20,953 nucleotides of DNA from an uncultured Eubacteriales bacterium (GTDB lineage: Bacteria; Bacillota; Clostridia; Oscillospirales; Acutalibacteraceae), in the NCBI GenBank assembly GCA_900540235.1, contig UQEY01000034.1, positions 1 to 20,953 of the forward strand, read 5' to 3'. Made by a program: the position numbers and the translations under genes. This document shows, one piece after another, positions 7,787 to 14,815 of the stretch. How positions within the stretch are numbered: the first letter of the stretch is position 1; each line of letters starts with the position of its first letter. The notes beneath the pieces were generated by a model, which did no database searches, was not told the origin of the DNA, and worked only from the letters and a program-made list of their open reading frames with translations.

Positions 7787-8362
7787 ATGGATATTGAAAG
7801 CTACATTGAGCAGGCTGTTTTCGGCGAAAATGAACAGCACACTTGTTTTTACCGACTTATGTGGGACACTTTTAAAGAAAGTGGCTTTGTTATCACCGAC
7901 GAGGACGGATATGAAATTGACAGTATTCTTAAAGCTACTGCCATTCAAAATCTTTTGGGCGAATTTATGTACAGGCTTTACGACGAAGTTAACGAAACAG
8001 GTCTTGAAGATGTTATTGACTATGTAGAAACGGCAGGTTTCAGTGATGATGAATTAGTCGCTTACTGCGAAAACGAGCCTGAAATTGATATTGACGAAGA
8101 TGATTTTGAAACAACTGTTAAAAATGCTCTTGACTACACAACCGAAATTACGGCTGACAAAATGCTCGAAGAATTTTCACCGGAAGACATTTTTGATTTA
8201 ATGTTTACCGCAACTTATGCATTTGAGCAGGACTTTACTTTTGATTTTGAAGATTACGAGGAAATGCAGGCATTTATCGACACAAACCAAGACCAACTTG
8301 ATAATTATAAGGAAGAATATCCGAGTGTACTCAGTTGGATAGAGTCCGGTATGATTTGTTGA
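7787..8362 (+). CDS. Highly acidic small protein, unknown function
   Basis: I do not recognise a family. The 191-residue protein has about 53 Asp/Glu and only about 7 Lys/Arg, an extremely acidic composition spread over its whole length, with aromatic residues throughout and no signal peptide or membrane segment. Predicted helices alternate with acidic patches (for example EIDIDEDDFET and DFTFDFEDYEEM). Such composition is seen in DNA mimics, salt or metal binders and acidic chaperone-like proteins; none can be assigned here. It is a real gene by its good SigA promoter (7719-7747), AGGAG 8 bases before the ATG, and a hairpin plus T tract just after the stop. It stands alone, divergent from the epimerase gene and convergent with lepA. 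Confidence 0.85.
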   Translation: MDIESYIEQAVFGENEQHTCFYRLMWDTFKESGFVITDEDGYEIDSILKATAIQNLLGEFMYRLYDEVNETGLEDVIDYVETAGFSDDELVAYCENEPEIDIDEDDFETTVKNALDYTTEITADKMLEEFSPEDIFDLMFTATYAFEQDFTFDFEDYEEMQAFIDTNQDQLDNYKEEYPSVLSWIESGMIC

Positions 8363-8382
8363 GTCCAAATGAATCGTATTTT

Positions 8383-8458
8383 CGTAGGGCGAATATCATT
8401 CGCCCGTTTTAATTTTTTATAAAAAATTAAATGGGTCGTCGAGGACGCCGACCCCTAC
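8383..8458. repeat. Composite double-hairpin repeat, bidirectional terminator-like
   Basis: Three parts are visible. The left hairpin is GGGCGAAT (8387-8394) / ATTCGCCC (8398-8405) with a 3-nt loop. A 24-nt perfect AT palindrome fills 8408-8431. The right hairpin has GGGTCG (8433-8438) / CGACCC (8449-8454). The ends form GTAGGG (8384-8389) and CCCTAC (8453-8458), an inverted terminal repeat. The AT palindrome provides a T tract after the left hairpin in plus-strand RNA and after the right hairpin in minus-strand RNA, so the element can end both the acidic orphan gene and transcripts from the lepA side. The left half matches the repeat at 27-65. Confidence 0.75.
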
Positions 8459-8474
8459 ATCATTGTTCGTTACA

Positions 8475-8507
8475 AAAAACACCCCTGACAAATTAAATGT
8501 CAGGGGT
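8475..8507 (-). terminator. Intrinsic terminator of lepA operon
   Basis: A perfect 10-bp stem ACCCCTGACA (8507-8498 read on minus) / TGTCAGGGGT (8490-8481) with a 7-nt AT loop is followed on the minus strand by GTTTTTTG. It lies 11 bases after the lepA stop codon. A textbook rho-independent terminator. Confidence 0.9.
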
Positions 8508-8517
8508 TAATTTTATA

Positions 8518-10335
8518 CTATTCTTCATCGCTGGAAAGTTTAAGGACTGCAAGGAATGCCTCCTGCGGAACTTCAACCTGACCGAACTGGCGCATACGCT
8601 TTTTACCCTCTTTTTGCTTTTCAAGAAGCTTCTTTTTACGGGTAACATCGCCGCCGTAACACTTTGCAAGCACATCCTTGCGAAGCGCTTTAACGGTTTC
8701 TCTTGCAATAACCTTGCCGCCGATTGCAACCTGAATAGGAATTTCAAACAAGTGGCGAGGAATATGTTTTTTTAGCTGTTCGGCAATTCTTCTTGCTCTT
8801 GCATACGCTTTTTCACGGTGAATGATGAATGACAAAGCGTCGATAATATCGCCGTTCAAAAGAACATCGACCTTGCAAAGGTCGCTCTTTCTGTATTCAT
8901 AAAGTTCGTAGTCAAACGAAGCATAGCCACGGGTTCTCGATTTTAAATCATCAAAGAAATCATAAATAATTTCATTAAGCGGCATTTCATAATGAATATC
9001 AACACGGTCGGTAGTAATATATTTCATATCTTTAAAAATGCCACGCCTGTCCTGGCACATATCCATAACAGTACCCACATAATCACTCGGAACATAAATA
9101 TATGCGTTTGCAAACGGTTCTTCGCAATAATCGATATATGCAGGGTCAGGATAATTTGTCGGGTTGTCAATCTCAATCATTGAACCGTCGGTCATATGAA
9201 TTTTATATACAACGCTCGGAACGGTAGTAATAAGGTCAAGATTGTATTCACGCTCAAGCCTTTCCTGAATGATTTCAAGGTGCAAAAGACCGAGGAAACC
9301 GCAGCGAAAACCGAAGCCGAGAGCACCCGAAGTTTCAGGCTCATAGGAAAGCGAAGCGTCGTTTAGCTGAAGCTTTTCAAGTGCGTCACGCAAATTTTCA
9401 TAATCGGCACCGTCGGCAGGATACACACCGCAGAATACCATTGGGTTAACCTTACGATAACCGGGCAAAGCTTCAGGCGCAGGGTTAGTTGCAAGGGTGA
9501 CTGTATCACCGACTCTTGCGTCGCCTACAGTTTTAATTGAAGCAGTAATATAGCCAACTTCACCGGCACAAAGTTCAGCAGCCTTATCAAGCGAGGTTGC
9601 ACGCATATAGCCGACTTCAACAACGGTAAATTCCGCACCCGTTGCCATCATTCGCATTGTGTCGCCCGCTTTAATTTTGCCGTCCATAATTCTTACATAA
9701 ACGATAACTCCACGGTACGAATCGTAAACGGAATCGAATATAAGCGCTTTAAGCGGCTTATTATCATCACCTTGCGGAGGCTTAATTTCGTTAACTATAT
9801 ATTCAAGCACTTCTTCAACATTTTCACCTGTTTTGGCACTTACCCTCGGAGCATCCATACAAGGAATACCGATAACATCCTCAACTTCTTTTGCCACCCT
9901 TTCAGGGTCAGCGGCAGGCAAGTCAATCTTGTTAATTACAGGTAAAATGTCAAGGTCGTGGTCAAGCGCTAAATAGGTGTTTGCAAGAGTTTGAGCCTCA
10001 ACACCCTGTGAAGCGTCAACAATCAAAATTGCGCCCTCGCAAGCCGCAAGCGAACGGGAAACCTCATAGTTAAAATCGACATGACCCGGTGTATCAATAA
10101 GATTAAATTCGTAAAGTTCTCCGTTTTTTGCAGTATAATCAAGTTTAACTGCATGCGCTTTAATGGTTATTCCACGCTCACGCTCAAGGTCCATATCGTC
10201 AAGTATTTGTTCTTGCATATCACGCTTGGCAACGGAACTTGTAAGTTCAAGAAGCCTGTCTGCAAGAGTTGATTTACCGTGGTCGATATGGGCAATAATT
10301 GAAAAATTTCTGATATGGTCTTTACTTACTGACAA
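8518..10335 (-). CDS. lepA: Elongation factor 4 (LepA), ribosome back-translocase GTPase
   Basis: LepA is a near-universal translational GTPase that acts on stalled or stressed ribosomes. The 605 residues carry G1 AHIDHGKST (15-23), switch region RERGITIK (52-59), G3 DTPGH (81-85), G4 NKID (135-138), and the LepA-specific C-terminal region with GYASFDYE, the YARARR stretch and the basic RKKKLLEKQKEGKKRM stretch. Length is normal. The start is a TTG (10335-10333); the next codons SVSKDHIRNFSIIAHIDHG match the normal family N terminus, and GAGAGG (10345-10350) stands 9 bases upstream, overlapping the stop of the preceding gene, so no ATG start is available. It ends the four-gene set running from rlmD and is followed by a strong terminator. 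Confidence 0.98.
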   Translation of the reverse strand: MSVSKDHIRNFSIIAHIDHGKSTLADRLLELTSSVAKRDMQEQILDDMDLERERGITIKAHAVKLDYTAKNGELYEFNLIDTPGHVDFNYEVSRSLAACEGAILIVDASQGVEAQTLANTYLALDHDLDILPVINKIDLPAADPERVAKEVEDVIGIPCMDAPRVSAKTGENVEEVLEYIVNEIKPPQGDDNKPLKALIFDSVYDSYRGVIVYVRIMDGKIKAGDTMRMMATGAEFTVVEVGYMRATSLDKAAELCAGEVGYITASIKTVGDARVGDTVTLATNPAPEALPGYRKVNPMVFCGVYPADGADYENLRDALEKLQLNDASLSYEPETSGALGFGFRCGFLGLLHLEIIQERLEREYNLDLITTVPSVVYKIHMTDGSMIEIDNPTNYPDPAYIDYCEEPFANAYIYVPSDYVGTVMDMCQDRRGIFKDMKYITTDRVDIHYEMPLNEIIYDFFDDLKSRTRGYASFDYELYEYRKSDLCKVDVLLNGDIIDALSFIIHREKAYARARRIAEQLKKHIPRHLFEIPIQVAIGGKVIARETVKALRKDVLAKCYGGDVTRKKKLLEKQKEGKKRMRQFGQVEVPQEAFLAVLKLSSDEE

Positions 10336-10348
10336 AGTTTTTATCCTC

Positions 10349-11491
10349 TCAACTGTTTTTATTTTCTTCTTTAACCGATTCTTTCAAAAGCTTAATGTCG
10401 TTTTTTATTCTTTTTCTTGAATTGAAAAATCTGTCAAAAAGACGAATAATATAATAAATCGGAAGCAAATACGACTTTTTTTGCAAAATCGGATAGGTTC
10501 TTTTCATATAAGCCTTTGACGGAAATATTTTAGACAGATAGTATTTTGACACGGAAGCTTCGCCGTGCTTTGCCTTATATTCTTCATAATAAAGTTTCGG
10601 ACCTGCCGAACTGCCGCTGCCGTAAACACCGAAAGAAAGCGATTCGTTAACAAATATAATCTGCTCGTCCGTTATTTCTTTATCATCAAAAATGGCATAG
10701 CAAACACTTCTTACATTAAATTCAAACTCGGTAAGTTCCATTTTTGAAAGCTTAGTTTCAATATATTCTTTATCAAGCTCATTTGAAAGTTTTGTAAGCA
10801 AAACATAAATATCGGCAAAAAACCTTATACCGAAACCGCCCAAAATATAATGTTTAAACATATGAGCGACAGAATGAAGGTAAAGGTCACTTGCGCTCAT
10901 ATGATATTCACATTTCTTTTTTTCATCCTGTGTTGCATTATCCCAAACATCGGAAAAATCAGGGCAAAAATCGTGTTCTTCAAAAAAGAGTGCTCTGTGC
11001 CATTCAAATGTATAATACGGCTTTTTGAAAAAGTCATCCGAATTTTCACTGTTTGACACAATGGAATAGCCACGATTTTTCATAATTGCCATAACTTTGC
11101 TTCTGTTTTCTTCATCATACAATAGGTCAAAGTCACTCATTTGGCGCATCTTTTGAAGCGGATAATAATTTCTTATAATTCCGCCTTTAAGAAGCATATA
11201 TCTTACGCCCTGCTTTTCAAGTTCTTTTTCAATTTCTTCAAGCTCGTTTTTCATTGCAATCATACGAACAAGTTCATTTTGCGAATAAAAAACAAGTTCC
11301 TGCGCTTGCTCGGGCGGAATATTGATTTTATTAATGATAGGCACTATCGTAGAATATACCTGCTGCTTTTTTGAAAGCTCAACAAGTTTCGCCCAATTAA
11401 GACCATCCGGCACGCTCGGTGTCGCTTCGCCTTTGAGCGCACTTTTAAGCAAAGATACAAGATATTCACTTTCAAGCGATGTGTATTTCAT
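10349..11491 (-). CDS. Nucleotidyltransferase-fold protein (NTP_transf_5-like)
   Basis: The 380-residue cytoplasmic protein resembles the uncharacterised nucleotidyltransferase family PF14907. The active-site signature is visible as LLKGG (100-104) followed by RQMSDFDLL with Asp120 and Asp122, the metal-binding DxD pair of this fold. A later HMFKHYILGGFGIRFFAD stretch is typical of the family, and the C-terminal 70 residues are strongly basic and aromatic. The substrate is unknown. The ATG at 11491 has GAGGAA just upstream, lying inside the last codons of the PqqD-like gene, 2 bases before which translation of that gene ends; the two are almost certainly cotranslated. Family members often sit beside PqqD-like proteins in polysaccharide or peptide-modification loci, which supports a shared role here. 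Confidence 0.8.
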   Translation of the reverse strand: MKYTSLESEYLVSLLKSALKGEATPSVPDGLNWAKLVELSKKQQVYSTIVPIINKINIPPEQAQELVFYSQNELVRMIAMKNELEEIEKELEKQGVRYMLLKGGIIRNYYPLQKMRQMSDFDLLYDEENRSKVMAIMKNRGYSIVSNSENSDDFFKKPYYTFEWHRALFFEEHDFCPDFSDVWDNATQDEKKKCEYHMSASDLYLHSVAHMFKHYILGGFGIRFFADIYVLLTKLSNELDKEYIETKLSKMELTEFEFNVRSVCYAIFDDKEITDEQIIFVNESLSFGVYGSGSSAGPKLYYEEYKAKHGEASVSKYYLSKIFPSKAYMKRTYPILQKKSYLLPIYYIIRLFDRFFNSRKRIKNDIKLLKESVKEENKNS

Positions 11492-11493
11492 AA

Positions 11494-11760
11494 TTATTCC
11501 TCAATAAGATTTTTTGATTTAAGAAGATTTAAAAGTTCGTTTACATCTGCTCTTGCAGTATTTTCGTCAACATCATATTTGTCGGTCATTGCTTTAACAA
11601 TGCTTTCCTCACTCTGTTCTTCTTTAAGAAGCTCAAAAATAAATGCGGCAGTAGCATTGTTTTTGATAAGGCCGTTAAATTCCTTTGCGGCTTCACCCGT
11701 TGCAATGGCAAAACTTTCGCCGTCTATTGAATTTGTAACAATACCGTTTTTAAGTTTCAT
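11494..11760 (-). CDS. PqqD-like (RRE fold) small protein
   Basis: The 88-residue protein has the PqqD pattern: an N-terminal beta hairpin (MKLKNGIVTNSIDGESFAI), then NATAAFIFELLKEEQSEESIV, and a winged-helix end with ARADVNELLNLLKSKNLI. PqqD-type domains (RiPP recognition elements) bind a leader peptide and present it to a modifying enzyme. I chose the ATG at 11760; a GTG at 11769 is in frame but lies within the AAGGTGAT ribosome binding site for that ATG. It overlaps the end of rlmD by 11 bases and is followed after 2 bases by the nucleotidyltransferase gene. No radical SAM enzyme, precursor peptide or HprK-like kinase is in the window, so its partner is unclear. Confidence 0.82.
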   Translation of the reverse strand: MKLKNGIVTNSIDGESFAIATGEAAKEFNGLIKNNATAAFIFELLKEEQSEESIVKAMTDKYDVDENTARADVNELLNLLKSKNLIEE

Positions 11761-13135
11761 ATATATCACCTTTTAAATTATTTGTTTTTTCAATCAAAGC
11801 AACTGCTTCAACATGAGGGGTACGAGGGAACATATCAACTGCACACAACCTCTTGGTTTTATAGCCTTTGCTTTCAAGTATATTCAAATCTCTGCCGAGG
11901 GTTGAACTGTCACACGAAACATAAACTATCCTTTTAGGGTTCATTTCATAAACAGTTTCAAAAAGGGCAGCGTCGCACCCTTTCCTCGGTGGGTCAACGA
12001 TAACCACATCAGGTTTAATGCCGTCTTTTTTCAAAATTTCAGCGCCCTTTGGTGCATCGGCACAAATGAACCTTGCATTAGTTACGCCGTTTATTTCAGC
12101 ATTGATTTTTGCATTTTGAATAGCCTGCGGGATAATTTCAATTCCTATAAGACTTTTAACCTTATCAGCCATAGTAAGACCTATTGTGCCTACGCCGCAG
12201 TACAAATCAAGCAGCGTTTCTTCCCCGCTCAAATTTGCATACTCGCACGCTTTTTGGTAAAGCTTTTCACACTGATTATGATTAACCTGATAAAAAGAAT
12301 TTGGCGAAATGACAAACTTTTTACCAAGCAAAATATCGCTTATATTATCCTCACCCCAAAGAGTAACGCTCTTTTTACCGAGAATTACATTTGACTTTTC
12401 ACGATTTATATTAATCACAACCGATTTTAAACCGGCAACTTTTTCTTTAAGAAGCGACACCAGAAGTTCGCTTTGAGGCAGTGTATCACCGTTAATAACG
12501 GCGCAAGCCATAACTTCACCGCTCGCATAACCTTTGCGAAAGTAGATATGACGAAGAAGACCCTTGCCCGTATTTTCATCATAAGAAGTGATATTTGCCT
12601 TATTGCACCAAAGCGCAAAAGCTTCAATCCCGCTCTTAAATTCTTCAGGCTGAAGCAAACAATCATCGCAACAAATTATCCTATGGCTCTTATATGCGTA
12701 AAAGCCTGCAAAAAGCTCGCCGTCACAAATTGAAACAGGATACTGCGCTTTATTGCGGTAACGCTCGGTTTCGTTTGCACCGATAATTTCTTCAACTTCA
12801 ATATCAATCTTGCCGATTCTTGAAACAGCGTCCTGAACCCTGCTTTTTTTGAAGTTCAGTTCTTCTTCATAACTGACATTTCTAAAGGAACAGCCGCCGC
12901 ATTTATCAGAATATTTGCAGTCGCTTTCTATTCTGCTTTTCGACGGTTTAATAATTTCTTTAATTATACCTACGGCGTAATTTTTAGAAATTTTGATAAT
13001 ATGGGCAATTATTTCATCGCCCGCAACAGTGCCCATTACAAACACGGCAAAACCGTCATAACGACCGATACCGCTGCCCTCGGATGTAAGAGCGTCAATA
13101 TTAAGTTTTATGTCGTCATTTTTTTGCAGTTTCAC
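11750..13135 (-). CDS. rlmD: 23S rRNA (uracil-C5)-methyltransferase, RlmD/RlmCD (RumA) family
   Basis: This enzyme family uses S-adenosylmethionine to make 5-methyluridine in 23S rRNA; in Firmicutes one enzyme may cover both U747 and U1939. The 461 residues show an N-terminal TRAM RNA-binding domain (about 1-62), iron-sulfur cysteines Cys73, Cys79 and Cys82 (CKYSDKCGGC) with a further cysteine group ICCDDC at 154-159, SAM motif LLDLYCGVGTIGL (308-320), VIVDPPRKGCD near 378-388 and the catalytic Cys408 in VYVSCDSSTLGRDL. The start is a GTG (13135-13133) with GGTGA 5 bases upstream. Its 3' end overlaps the PqqD-like gene by 11 bases. The exact target uridine cannot be told from the sequence. 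Confidence 0.93.
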   Translation of the reverse strand: MKLQKNDDIKLNIDALTSEGSGIGRYDGFAVFVMGTVAGDEIIAHIIKISKNYAVGIIKEIIKPSKSRIESDCKYSDKCGGCSFRNVSYEEELNFKKSRVQDAVSRIGKIDIEVEEIIGANETERYRNKAQYPVSICDGELFAGFYAYKSHRIICCDDCLLQPEEFKSGIEAFALWCNKANITSYDENTGKGLLRHIYFRKGYASGEVMACAVINGDTLPQSELLVSLLKEKVAGLKSVVININREKSNVILGKKSVTLWGEDNISDILLGKKFVISPNSFYQVNHNQCEKLYQKACEYANLSGEETLLDLYCGVGTIGLTMADKVKSLIGIEIIPQAIQNAKINAEINGVTNARFICADAPKGAEILKKDGIKPDVVIVDPPRKGCDAALFETVYEMNPKRIVYVSCDSSTLGRDLNILESKGYKTKRLCAVDMFPRTPHVEAVALIEKTNNLKGDIYET

Positions 13136-13205
13136 CTAAATCACCAAAGTATATAATATCATATATTAATTCAAATATAAAGTGTTTTTTGTGAACATTT
13201 TTATA

Positions 13206-13246
13206 CAAAACAAAAGCGAATTCAAGAAATAAATCTCAAATTCGCT
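13206..13246 (-). terminator. Probable terminator after cpsB
   Basis: On the minus strand AGCGAATT (13246-13239) pairs with AATTCGCT (13222-13215) around a 16-nt loop, followed by TTTTGTTTTG. The stem is only 8 bp and the loop long, so termination may be partial. The remaining 13136-13205 is AT-rich and must hold the rlmD promoter, but I cannot fix a convincing -35/-10 pair. Confidence 0.6.
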
Positions 13247-13250
13247 GTTT

Positions 13251-13964
13251 TTATTTCGTAAGTATGTTTGCGTTTCTTTCAAGGACATCAACTGCTTCTG
13301 ACCCGCATTTTTTAATTATCGCATTCACACCCGTTTCAAAATCAGGCTTGCGGGAAGACAGGTTATGGCAGTCGGTACCGATAAGATGAATTCGTCCGCT
13401 TTCAAGATATTTGAATAGCTTTTTCCTGAGCGAACGGGAAGAATCAACAAATGAGCTGATATTAACCTGAGCAATGCAGCCCATTTCAATATAACTGTCA
13501 AGCAAATCGCCGTCGTCCATAAAAGCCGGATACCTTTCAATATGAGCCAAAATAGGCTTAATTCCATAATCATAATTAAGACTCAAAAGCCTGTCATAAA
13601 TTTCCTGCGAAAAATCACAACTGAAAGGATGCTCAATAAGTGCATAATCGGTATTACCGATTTTAAGAGCGTCAAGATTGGAATTGTTCAAAAGATATTT
13701 TGTTATGTAAACCTCGGCTGCAGGTATGAGTTTAGGGCTTCCCGGCGGCAATGACTTTTCAAGAAGATGAAGCGCATTGTCACGCCTTGCAACAAAATCT
13801 TCATAACTGATTGAATCGGAATAATAGTGCGGAGTTAATACAATCGCCCTTGCGCCCTGCGACTGCAAAGCTTCAATCATTTTAAGACTTGTTTCAACAT
13901 CGGGTGAACCGTCGTCAATACCCGGTAATATATGGCTGTGTACATCAACAAGATTTTCTATCAT
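13251..13964 (-). CDS. cpsB: CpsB/CapC-type tyrosine-protein phosphatase (PHP fold)
   Basis: This manganese-dependent phosphatase removes phosphate from the tyrosine tail of the partner kinase CpsD/CapB and so regulates capsule or exopolysaccharide chain length. The 237-residue protein shows the PHP metal motifs in order: DVHSHILPGIDDG with His9 and His11, LTPHYYS, ALIEHPF, ILAHIERYP and LIGTDCHN. No signal peptide; cytoplasmic. The ATG at 13964 has AGGTG 8 bases upstream, in the 17-base gap after cpsD. It is the last gene of the yveK-cpsD-cpsB set and is followed by a hairpin, with no glycosyltransferase gene behind it, which is unusual for this set. Confidence 0.93.
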   Translation of the reverse strand: MIENLVDVHSHILPGIDDGSPDVETSLKMIEALQSQGARAIVLTPHYYSDSISYEDFVARRDNALHLLEKSLPPGSPKLIPAAEVYITKYLLNNSNLDALKIGNTDYALIEHPFSCDFSQEIYDRLLSLNYDYGIKPILAHIERYPAFMDDGDLLDSYIEMGCIAQVNISSFVDSSRSLRKKLFKYLESGRIHLIGTDCHNLSSRKPDFETGVNAIIKKCGSEAVDVLERNANILTK

Positions 13965-13981
13965 CTTATCACACCTAAAAA

Positions 13982-14815
13982 TTAATATCTCGGGTCGTAT
14001 CGTCCGTAATCGTAGCCACGATAATCGCCGTAGCCGTAGTAGCCGTAATAACCTCTGCCTCTTGAACCGTAGCCACTGTAGTTATATGAATTATACGGAG
14101 TGTCGCCGCCCTTACCTGCTTTAGATTCAACAAAGTTAACAACGAAGCCTAAAATCTTTGCGTCAATAAATTCAAGGGAAGAAAGCGCCTTTTGAAGTTC
14201 AGGATGTGTGGTTTGGTTGTTACGAACCACAAGAACGATACCGTCTGACTGGCGGATAAGCGGAAGAGCGTCGGAAACGACATTAAGCGGCGGAGTATCA
14301 ATAATGATATAGTCAAAATCTTTACTTACGCTGTTTAAAAAGTCTTTCATAAAATCGGAGCCGAGAAGTTCGGCCGGATTAGGCGGGATATTGCCGGCAC
14401 AGATAAGCGAAAGATTTTCATACTTAGTAGGGTGCATAATGCCGAAAATATCGGTTTTATGCTTGCCTGAAATAGTATCGCTCAAGTAATTTGTAAGACC
14501 CGGAGCGTTCGGAAGCGAGAAATACTGATGAATCTTAGGCTTACGAAGGTCAGCATCAATAAGAAGCACTCTTTGGTCAGCCTGAGAAATGGTAGCGGCA
14601 AGGTTAACGGTGGTAGTTGTTTTGCCTTCGCTCGGAAGAGAAGAAGAAACAACAATAACTTTACAACCTTTTTTAACTACCGAAAACATAATATTTGCTC
14701 TGATAGTTTTATATGACTCCTCAATTCTGAACTTTAAATCAGCCGGAATTTGAGCGTCGTCAATAAGCATACGGGAGGAACGGGATGAAATCTTTTTTTC
14801 TCTTTTCTTAGCCAT
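13982..14815 (-). CDS. cpsD: CpsD/CapB-type bacterial tyrosine kinase
   Basis: The 277-residue cytoplasmic BY-kinase works with the membrane activator encoded just upstream. Visible motifs are EESYKTIRANI (oligomerisation region, about 32-42), Walker A SEGKTTT (62-68), Walker A' LLIDADLRKP (84-93) and Walker B YIIIDTPP (169-176). The C-terminal tail 241-277 carries 14 tyrosines in 37 residues, mixed with Gly, Arg and Asp; this is the autophosphorylation cluster and is longer than the handful of tyrosines in well-known CpsD proteins. The ATG follows the yveK stop codon with no gap, and its ribosome binding site AAGGAGG lies inside the yveK coding end, so the two are translationally coupled. 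Its phosphatase follows 17 bases later. Confidence 0.95.
   Translation of the reverse strand: MAKKREKKISSRSSRMLIDDAQIPADLKFRIEESYKTIRANIMFSVVKKGCKVIVVSSSLPSEGKTTTTVNLAATISQADQRVLLIDADLRKPKIHQYFSLPNAPGLTNYLSDTISGKHKTDIFGIMHPTKYENLSLICAGNIPPNPAELLGSDFMKDFLNSVSKDFDYIIIDTPPLNVVSDALPLIRQSDGIVLVVRNNQTTHPELQKALSSLEFIDAKILGFVVNFVESKAGKGGDTPYNSYNYSGYGSRGRGYYGYYGYGDYRGYDYGRYDPRY

Noticed and set aside
11761..11769. GTG start for the PqqD-like protein at 11769
   Set aside because: It lies within AAGGTGAT, the ribosome binding site for the ATG at 11760, and the family N terminus fits the ATG.
13136..13205. Promoter TTTGAA-16-TATACT for rlmD at 13148-13175
   Set aside because: Its start of transcription would fall at about 13141, on top of the ribosome binding site, so the mRNA would lack a usable leader.
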